Of a stretch of DNA of 24,290 nucleotides, positions 17,167 through 24,290 are shown piece after piece. The stretch is from Gnetum montanum (Eukaryota; Streptophyta; Gnetopsida; Gnetales; Gnetaceae). The stretch is from assembly GCA_015680685.1 (NCBI GenBank), contig MNCI01008673.1:17483-41772 (forward strand), given 5' to 3'. A program made the position numbers and the translations under genes. Each line of letters starts with the position of its first letter. Within the stretch, counting starts at the first letter, position 1. The notes under the pieces are model-generated. The model was not told where the DNA came from. It worked only from the letters and a program-made list of their open reading frames with translations, and searched no databases.

Positions 17167-18486
17167 TCAAAAAATGGAACGAGGTTGTCCCTGTGACGAT
17201 AAGGTGGTAGCACTGGTTTGATGGGGTCCATGGAAAGGTTTTAATTGTTGCCTATTGATTAATTGCATTCTTGTGGGGTTGTTAGGTTTTTGTTTAAGCA
17301 AGGCCCCGAATGGGAAGGTTTTGGAGACAATGTAAGGTCCTTCCCATAGTGTTTGAAACTTGGTTGGTTACGGTACATGTGTGGGGTTCTAGTAAGGTAC
17401 ATTATCTCCACATCTAAATGTTACCTTCCGAATCCTTAGATCATGACATTTTTTATTGTAGGCCTTATGTATCTCATTTGATGATAAGGCCACCAATCGA
17501 TTCTCATCTAGCACACTTAGGTTGATAAGTTGTTCGCGTTGTGCTAGTGGTAGGTCAAGACCCAAGTCACAACCTGTAGAGAGTGTCTGGAGTTCTACCT
17601 GGATTGGAAGTTTCAGTAGCTTACCATACACTAACTCATAGGGAAAGTAACTTATAGGAAATTTCCAAGTGGAGCGATAGGCCCAGAGGGCATTGTTAAG
17701 TTTGGTGCTCCAGTCCCTCCTATATTTATTGATGGTTCAAGTGAGGATTTTGGTGATCTCCCTATTGGTGACTTCAGCCTGCTCGTTGGCTTGGGGGTGA
17801 TAAGGTGTTGTAAATTTATGGGTAACCCCCAAGTGTTGCATGAGTTTACGAAAGGTGGTTCCTGTGAAATGCATTCCATTGTTTGAGATGAGTGCATGTG
17901 GTACTTCAAACCTGTTTACGATTTAGTGTTGGAAAAATCGTGCAACGTTGTTTGAGGAATAGTCGATGAAGTCTGCCACCTCTGCCCACTTTTTGCAGTC
18001 GTTCATAGTGACAATGATGTACGTCTTCCCATTGGACAAGGGTGTGATGGAACCCATGAAGTTGATGTCCTAGATGTTGAAGGGCTCCAGTGGTTGGATC
18101 CACTGTTGAGGTCCCTCCATTAGTGTAGTCATCCCACCATCTCTTTGGCATCGTTCACAGGAGCGGGCGAACCATTGTGTATCCCTGAAAATTGTAGGCC
18201 AGTAATATCCTGCAAGCAGGATCTTAATGGCCGTGTGTCGTCCAACATAGTGGCCCCCACAAGGGCCCTGGTGAGCATTTTGGAGGACGTGCAGTGTATC
18301 ATCATTAGGGACACACCATTGAACTAGGCCATCTGCACACATCTTATAAAGGTGGCTATTGATTTCCATGAAGCGCTTAGCCTTATGGAGAAACTGTTGT
18401 TTTCGTTGATGGTCCCATTCCTTTAGCAATTCCTGGGTTGTGAGATAAGTGAGGATGTGGCTAAACCAAGGTGATTCTTTGGGCAC
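17167..18486 (-). pseudogene. Element 2 integrase
   Basis: The N-terminal HHCC zinc-binding region is readable: CVPNDDTLHVLQNAHQ, GGHYVGRHTAIKI, YYWPTIF and CERCQRDGG (18130-18320). The core begins with PLEPFNI*DINFMG, where the homologue has WGVDFM: Trp is now a stop (18070-18072) and the first catalytic Asp is Asn (18061-18063). The second motif reads LISNNGMHFTG against LISDNETHF, so the second Asp is also Asn (17881-17883). The Glu in QAEVTNREI remains. After VYGKLLKLPIQVEL the C-terminal domain follows, with LWEGPYIV as GPF/Y motif and the stop at 17167-17169 after GQPRSIF. Integrase would insert the cDNA; this copy cannot be catalytic. Further stops lie near 17924 (FFQH*IVNRF) and 17735. 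Confidence 0.9.
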
Positions 18487-18965
18487 CTACGTATCGATCG
18501 CTCCCGTGAAGAGGAGTTCATCTGGAAATTGGTCCGAGAGTGGCTCCTCTTCTGCGTTATCCCATCGCAACCGAGAGAAGTGGTCAGTGACCACATTCTC
18601 AGTTCCCTTTTGATCTACCATAGTGAGGTCAAATTCCTAAAGAATCACTGACCATCGTATGATACGGGTGCTCACCGTTGGTTTGTTTATCAGGAACCGG
18701 ATGGCACTATGGTCAGTATGCACGAACACCTTGTACCCATGCACATAGTGTTAGAATTTTTCCAAGGCAAACACCACCGCCATTAACTCTTTTTCAATGG
18801 TGGTGTAGTTAAGTTGAGCACCCACAATGCTATAGTTTGCATAGTGAATATAGTATGGGCATTTCTGGTCGTCCCATAGTGTAAGCACGGCTCCTAATGC
18901 ATAGTTGGATGCATCCGTCATGATGTGGAAGGGTCTGGACCAATCAGGTGCGCATAGAACTCGAG
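18487..18965 (-). pseudogene. Element 2 RNase H domain
   Basis: The frame reads HIMTDASNYALGAVLTLWDD, YTTIEKELMAVVFALEKF, a stop, HYVHGYKVFVHTDHSAIRFL, RIIRWSVIL, a stop, EFDLTMVDQKG and TENVVTDHFSR. The acidic residues expected for RNase H (Asp in TDAS, Glu in IEKEL, Asp in HTDHS) are all present, so loss is due to stops, not to active-site change. The domain would remove the RNA strand after reverse transcription. It continues without break from RT and into the integrase N-terminus, as in a single pol polyprotein. Confidence 0.9.
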
Positions 18966-20250
18966 TCTCTATGAGTTTCTATTTAAGTGTTTGGAATGCA
19001 TATTCACATTCCCTGTTCCAAACAAACAGAGCATCTTTCTTCGTGAGTTCCACCAACGGCTTGGCGATCTTTGCAAAATTTTCGATGAAGCACCGGTAGT
19101 AACCAGTGTGGCCAAGGAATGACCAAACATCTTTTATAGTGCTTGGTTGTCTGGTGATTCCTTGGATGACCCTGATTTTTTTAGGATCCATGCTAATCCC
19201 TATTTGTGAAATTCGGTGCCCTAGCACAATGCCCTCTTGGACCATTAAATGGCTTTTCTACCAGTTGAGCCGTAGATTAGTTTCCACACATCTTTTCAAA
19301 ACTTGCTCAAGACGATCTAAGGCTTGATCAAACGTGGTTCCATAGGTAGAGAAGTCATCCAAGAAGACTTCTACCCCATTGCCAATTTGCTACTGGAAGA
19401 TGCTGAGGACAAGGCGTTGGAAAGTGGCAGGCGCATTACACAAGACAAAGGGTATCTTTTTTTATGCGAAAGTCCCCCAGGGACCTATGAAGGTTGTCTT
19501 ATCCTAGTCTTTTGGCACAATTTGGATTTGATTATAGCCACTATAATTGTCCAAAAAGCTATAATAACGATGCCCTGTAATGGTATCCAACACTTGGTCC
19601 ACAAATGGGAGCGGGAAGTGATCTTTGAAGGTAGCCATGTTGAGTAATCAGAAATCTATACAGACCCTCCATTTGTCACCCTTCTTTGGCACAATAATGA
19701 GTGGGCTAACCCATTCACTATCAGCAATAGAGTAGATGAACCCTGCTTTCAGCAATTGCATGATTTCATCTTTGATGATCTGCTTCAATTTGGGGTTCAA
19801 TCGTCTTTCTAGTTGTCGTCATGGCTTCATGGAGGGGTCAATATAAATCTAATGTTGGCAAACCCTGGGATCAACTCCTGTTAATTCAAGATATGACCAT
19901 GCAAAAGCAACTTCCCATTTGTTCAACACCTTCAGCAACTTCCTCTTTTGTTCAGGAGCAAGGGTGGCATTGATACTTACCGATTTTCCATTATGCAAAA
20001 ATGCATATTCTAAGTGGGTCGGTAAGGGTTTGAGTTCCAAGGGCTCTTGTTTAAAAATTTCAAGAATTTGCAACTTTCCCCAATCATCACAGTCATCAAT
20101 AGTGGATACTTGTTGATGAACCTTTTCCAAATCATCCATGCTTTCTATGTAGGCGTGTACAAGCCCCTCAGATGGTCCCATGCACAAAGTGCTGCTAGTA
20201 GGATTAGTGGTCAGCCACTGGGTGCCTTCTTGATTTGTGGCTACTGCGTA
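18966..20250 (-). pseudogene. Element 2 reverse transcriptase
   Basis: The upstream block ELKPLPTHLEYAFLHNGKSV and the FAWSYLELTGVDPRVCQH block (19849-20080) are typical of the Athila/Tat lineage. Palm motifs follow: QLLKAGFIYSIADSEWVSPL, IIVPKKGDKWRVCIDF, DHFPLPFVDQVLD, YYSFLDNYSGYNQI (first catalytic Asp), FVLCNAPATFQR and VFLDDFSTYG (catalytic Asp pair, about 19345-19375). The thumb/connection reads LGHRISQIGISMDPKKI and WSFLGHTGYYRCFIENFAKI (18979-19245). Catalytic residues are intact. About seven stops interrupt the frame, several by C-to-T or G-to-A (for example CIDF*LLN where Arg CGA is usual). The enzyme would make element cDNA in the particle. Confidence 0.93.
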
Positions 20251-20328
20251 TATGCATTGTTGAACTTGTGATTCCTCGGTACACCAACTACATGCTTGAA
20301 TAGATGTCCACTTAGCAGACCATAGCTG

Positions 20329-20733
20329 CTACACACAGTTGCACTTGGAGTCATTGTACACGATGCATGGAACATGCTTCTTCTTGATCTTCCCAAAAGA
20401 ATTTTCCTTTGAAATTTCAAGGGAGAGATCTCGAAGCCCCAATCTTGCATCCACCATGCTCAACCAAGCTCTTCCCATTATGATTGGGAAGTTCCCCTTG
20501 CAATTCTCGACACAGATGATGAGGAAGTCAGTAGGATAGGACCACCTACAAATGGTGGTCACAATGTCTTCCACCAATCCCAAGGAAATAGTAATGGATT
20601 GGTCTGCTAGCTTTAGTCGAATGTTGTTCTTCTTTAATGAGGGCAGGTTCCAAGTCTTGTACATGTCATGTGAAATCAAGTTGACTCCTGACCCTAAATC
20701 TAGAAGAGCTTTACATGGCTCATTACTTGCCAC
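20329..20733 (-). pseudogene. Element 2 retroviral-type aspartic protease
   Basis: An open stretch of 134 codons starts MASNEPCKALLDLGSGVNLI. The family motif is LLDSGA; here Ser after Asp is Leu, so the active site is probably damaged. Then MYKTWNLPSLKKNNI, SLGLVEDIVTT and FPIIMGRAWLSMVDARLGL, where GRAWL and the following D match the C-terminal ILGRPFL.T...D block of plant gypsy proteases. A stop near 20329 and frame changes separate it from RT. The true polyprotein has no start here; the ATG is incidental. Confidence 0.85.
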
Positions 20734-21939
20734 TTAAAGATAGATGAGGGGGCTTCCCAAATCAATCAATTTCTAGGAAAGATGACCTACCTTTATCCAG
20801 TCGGTCACAACATGTGTGAGCATGACCATTTGTACGTTGGAGGGCATTTGGTTTGAAGGCTGCTTGAAGGGTGGAATAGTGGAGGCGATTTGAGGTTTAG
20901 AGGTACTAGCCATAGGTGTGTGTGAGGGTATGTTTAGGTTGTTGGGTTGGAAAAGGGATGTTTTTGTGGCTTCACTTCTGGTCCACTCGGTCGAGGAGCC
21001 GATTGTAGGTTGAAAGCCCTTGTAGCATTACGTTGCTGTGGTTGTGGTGGTATTTCCCCCTGCATAGGTGGAGCAGGTGGTAGCTGAGTGGGGTGCTACT
21101 GAGTAGGGATAGTAGGAGAAGGTGATGGAGGATAGTAGAGATGTGGGCTCTTCCCCTAGGTAATGGAGATTATGGTTAGAAATATTTCAGGGGGTGGTAA
21201 TAATTCTGAAAGGTCGCTTGACTAGAAGAGTCCTGCGGGGAGACTGGTTGCTGAACATAGTACCCATAGGGATCTGGCTGTCGGTAAGGGTACTACTACC
21301 TTGGAGGTGGCATCTCCCACGCTTGTGGGTGCTGCCATTGCTGAAAGTATTCGTAAGGTTGTGGCAATGCTCCACTTGGATAATATCCTTGCTGCTGGTG
21401 GAACTTCCTTGAGGTTGCCTTGTGGGTAAGTCAACCGTCAGGGTGTTTGACTCTTTGCCAAGTGAGGATTCAACGCATACACCCTAGACTCTTTTAGATG
21501 TGACACCATAGGACAACACCCCTCAGGGTGTTTCGTATTGGCATATGTCACATTCATCATCTTCCTCTATATCAAAGTTTGCAACTTCTTCTGCTACAGC
21601 AACTTTGCCCTTATCTTTATTGTAGGCACGTTTAGGTTCCTTCTTCCTATGCCGATCACAATCATTACCTTGCTTTCTAGACTTCTTTGCGATTTTTAGA
21701 ATACTTTGAAATTTTTCGTATCAAGAGTCTCACATCTTGTCAACCTTTGTTGATATTTTAGAGGCAAATTTCTATAGGGGCAAGGTTTTTTAGTTCACTA
21801 TTGCATCCAGTGGTGATTCCTCATCTTCTTCACAAAATTTGACCTCCCTCTTTCTGATGGAGGGATCTCGATTAAAATCCTCTGCACTCTCCTTCTTCTT
21901 AAGTTCCCCCTCTTCTTTAGCCACTTTCTCAATTAAGCA
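20734..21939 (-). pseudogene. Element 2 gag C-terminal region and Pro-rich linker
   Basis: This stretch joins gag to protease. Minus-strand frames contain a Lys/Glu-rich piece (about 21800-21930), CDICQYETP followed by VTSKRV (about 21490-21560), and then Pro/Gln/Tyr-rich sequence with many frame changes (about 20800-21430). The order matches 291-1424 of element 1. No intact zinc knuckle is seen; CDIC may be what remains of one. Confidence 0.55.
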
Positions 21940-23316
21940 CTATAGTTGATGGGCTCTTAGTTCTAATAGTCGTCCTTGGGTGTACACGCCAATGGTCTTT
22001 CTCATTTCAAAGTGGAGCCCATCAATGATATGGTGAAGCTGTGCCCACTGAGAGTAGCCATGACTAAGGCATTGATGTAACAGTGAGTAGTATCTGCTCA
22101 TGGCTAAATCCAAGGGTTCATGACCACCTTGCTTCCACCCTTGGATTTGGCGTCTTAGGTTCACCACTTTGGAGTAGGTTTGATACTTGTCGTTGAAGAT
22201 TTCCAACATCATACTCCATCTCTGGATTGATTCTGAATCCAAATACCAGTACCAGCTTTCTGCTTCTTTGATGAGTGTGCGAGGGAATAGCTTAAGTTTT
22301 TGCCAATCATTATCGATGTTCTGCAGGGTGCAAGCATCATGAAACGCTTACAAATGAGTCTGTGGGTCACAATTATATCCCCCTTCAAATCTAGGGATGT
22401 TGTTCATGTGAATGCGCTTGATCCGGCTATCTTTCAAGTGCCTACTGGGTATCTGAACTGTCTCGATGATATGGAGCATGCTTCGAGTAGCCAATAATGG
22501 TTCGTCTAAGTCATAGTCCTGTTGAAGGCCATGATGGCTGTGACAATTTTAGCTGCCTCTCCTTTCTTGACAGTGAGGCTCACGTGATTGGTCATGCACT
22601 CGCTCATGTTGTTCCATTCAGTCCTTATGACCAACATCACCTTACTCCTTTCTACCACGGTCCTGATCGGTGTTGGAACTAGATGAAGGTAGAGGGAAGT
22701 GAGAGGATGTAGAAGAGGGAGAGGAATCGCCACCGCCCTAACGTCGATCCCCCCCTCTACTTTGATGACAACCTCGATCTTCATGCCCATCTTTGGTTGT
22801 GCCATGACCTCTCCTGCATGACCCTCCATCCTCCTAGGGATCTCGGTCACTTGATTGCTCATTTTGAATGATGGACTGAATGATCTGATGCCCTAGAGGA
22901 AGTTCGATCGAATGGGAATCATGAAAGACAAGTTCCCCATTGTCTTACAGCCGTTGCAAGAATAAGGGGTTACTAAACTATTTCCCCTTCATGTGTTCAT
23001 ACCATTCTGCCTACTACTCGTCTCGTACACGTTGGGCCTCAGTGGGATGATAGTCCCGGTAGTCATGGTCCTCCATGACGTACTCCACATCGTAGTCCTG
23101 AATGCCTAGTCTGGCAAGATTGTGAAATAGCATTCCAGTAGCCAATTGATTAGGCGGTAGTATGATGTTGCCTTCCATGTCCTGCCAGTGTAGATGCTCA
23201 TTCTGATGTAGGATAAAGGTGAAGTCAGGGACATATTCATCTAGATGTGTGTATACCACCTGACATTCTTATGGCACCGGTGGGTTGGATCCATCTCACC
23301 TATGAGAAGAAGACAT
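21940..23316 (-). pseudogene. Element 2 gag
   Basis: A likely start is the ATG ending at 23316 (MSSSHR then a stop), about 145 bp inside the primer-binding site. The N-terminus has THLDEYVPDFTF, WQDMEGNIILPPNQLATG and YDVEYVMEDHDYRDYHPTEA (23014-23259); then comes an Arg/Asp/Ser/His-rich stretch (about 22530-22850), LDEPLLATRSMLHI and RFEGGYNCDPQTHL, and the gag core AFHDACTLQNIDNDWQKLK, LFPRTLIKEAESWYWYL, IQRWSMMLEIFNDKYQTY and RQIQGWKQGGHEPLDLAMSR, ending LLELRAHQL near 21940. Only one gag core is present, unlike element 1. Gag would form the particle. Several stops and frameshifts are visible. Confidence 0.87.
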
Positions 23317-23461
23317 TTTGGATGTTAGATAATCCACTAACTGGTGTACCTTACTTTTTACTTAGGCTGCCTAGCGTGCGTAGATTTTACTATCCTAGGT
23401 CCATTCTAATGATGTGAATGATAATTTTGCTAAGGTTAGATGGTGCATGTAAGACTAATAG
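23317..23461 (-). other. Element 2 leader between primer-binding site and gag
   Basis: This short noncoding leader in the element RNA sense holds no ORF or clear structure that I can see. Element 1 has a leader of 115 bp at the same place (3018-3132). Confidence 0.6.
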
Positions 23462-23479
23462 TCCTTGGTAATAGTGCTA
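23462..23479 (-). other. Primer-binding site of element 2, decayed tRNA-Asp type
   Basis: The minus strand reads TAGCACTATTACCAAGGA, one base inside the LTR. It lines up with the element 1 site and with the tRNA-Asp pattern at 11 of 18 positions. All seven differences from the tRNA-Asp pattern are transitions, six of them G-to-A on this strand. Confidence 0.65.
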
Positions 23480-23480
23480 A

Positions 23481-24290
23481 TGATGAGCGGCTAGGTACCC
23501 CTACGCCCAACCATGCGAATCACAGGCGTTCACACATGACTCGGTCGAATTCCATAGATTGTAAGCACTTTGCATACACCAGATCCTAACTAGCAAAACC
23601 TTGTGTTAGAACGGTCGTTGTCTTCCTAACCTCACTTGTGATGGTTTGATTGCGATGGTTAAGTGAGATTGAGGCAAATGATTTTTATGGTTTTTTCACT
23701 TTATCTTTTAGCATCTAATTCTTGAATGAAATGTAAGGAATGGAATATTACATAATCTATAATTATCCTAATCTATCTATTAACTTTTCCTAGCATAAGT
23801 ATCCAATCCCATCTTCCATGCACATCCTGAGCATCCCCTAACCACTACTGGGTTACCAGATGTTAAGCTTCACTAGCTTGCCAAGTGTTGGGTTTACATT
23901 CGAGATGGTCGTACTTATGGGTTTTACAACTATAAAAGAGCGATAACTATTAAAGTAATAACAATGAAAACTTAAGGAATTATTAAAGCATAGAAATATT
24001 AAACTATTAAATGCATCAAATGACTAAGTCCAATTGCTGCAAGGAATGCTAGAAAAGCTCGGCTTTATTGTAAGTCACACCAATGAGCTCAAGTACATTA
24101 GTGCTCCAATAAAGAGCCGGACACCTTTCTCACACCTACTGCAGGCACTTGGAAAATATTCTAACTCTCGCAGAAACAAACTACAAGAGCTTCGCTACAA
24201 CTGCCAAAAAGGTACCTAAGTGTGGCGGAAGCACACTTATTTATAGGCTAGAATAGGCTCCGCGTAAACGAGGCCACGTAGACGCATGGA
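23481..24290 (-). repeat. Element 2 5' LTR, cut by the window end
   Basis: It starts at TGATGAGCGG and matches 11955-12770 as a direct repeat; about 63 differences in 805 aligned positions by hand count. About 87 bp of the outer (U3) end lie beyond 24290. Differences are mostly transitions. A TATAAATA box is at 24238-24245. Confidence 0.92.
24238..24245 (-). promoter_or_regulatory. TATA box of the element 2 5' LTR
   Basis: The minus strand reads CCTATAAATAAG, identical in both LTR copies although neighbouring bases differ. This copy would drive the genomic transcript of element 2. Confidence 0.65.

Larger units (their letters stand above)
11955..24290 (-). mobile_element. Element 2: nearly complete Ty3/gypsy Athila/Tat-like retrotransposon with extra 3' ORF
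   Basis: Minus-strand order from the right: 5' LTR (cut by the window end), tRNA-Asp-like primer-binding site, gag, protease, RT, RNase H, integrase, spacer with two hairpins, 3' ORF, polypurine tract and 3' LTR. If the 5' LTR has the length of the 3' LTR (897 bp), the element ends near 24377 and is about 12.4 kb long. Protease before RT-RNase H-integrase is the Ty3/gypsy order. Every coding part has stops and frameshifts. The LTRs differ at about 63 of 805 positions by hand count. It sits in the 3' LTR of element 3. Confidence 0.92.

Overview
This window reads as plant nuclear repeat DNA: a nest of old, decayed retrotransposons with no host gene, tRNA or rRNA that I can recognise. Three related Ty3/gypsy LTR elements and one L1-type LINE fill almost all of it. 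The polymerase motifs (FLDNYSGY, VFLDDFSTYG, LPTHLEYAF, FLGHTGYYR), primer-binding sites that best match plant tRNA-Asp, and an extra ORF downstream of pol all point to the Athila/Tat branch of plant Ty3/gypsy. Every coding region carries stops and frameshifts. The species cannot be told from the sequence; a large, repeat-rich plant genome (gymnosperm or angiosperm) is the natural guess.

Layout. 1-4011, minus strand: element 1, open to the left, with protease, a gag region that holds two gag modules, a primer-binding site and a 5' LTR (3152-4011). 4012-about 5540, minus strand: an L1-type LINE remnant (endonuclease and the start of the endonuclease-RT linker), cut by the outer end of the element 1 LTR. 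About 5560-11954, plus strand: element 3, a 5'-broken element with integrase, a long spacer with two hairpins, an LTR-like segment, a 3' ORF, a polypurine tract and the first 109 bp of its 3' LTR. 11955-24290, minus strand: element 2, almost complete, inserted into the 3' LTR of element 3. It has a 3' LTR (11955-12851), polypurine tract, 3' ORF, spacer with two hairpins, integrase, RNase H, RT, protease, gag, primer-binding site and most of the 5' LTR (23481 to the window end).

How the parts work together. Gag forms the particle; protease, RT/RNase H and integrase process, copy and insert the element; the LTRs carry promoter and RNA ends; the tRNA-Asp site primes first-strand synthesis and the G-rich tract primes the second. 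The 3' ORF is the unusual part: an N-terminal domain resembling the 'putative plant transposon protein' family (Pfam PF20167 from memory), a long coiled coil and a conserved C-terminal motif. It occurs in both elements whose 3' halves are visible. Between pol and this ORF both elements carry a pair of hairpins whose arms show compensatory base changes; this is the best candidate here for an undescribed functional element.

History inferred from the nesting: element 3 is oldest; the LINE probably landed in it, element 1 then landed in the LINE, and element 2 landed in the element 3 LTR. The element 2 LTRs differ by about 8 percent by hand count, so even that insertion is not recent.
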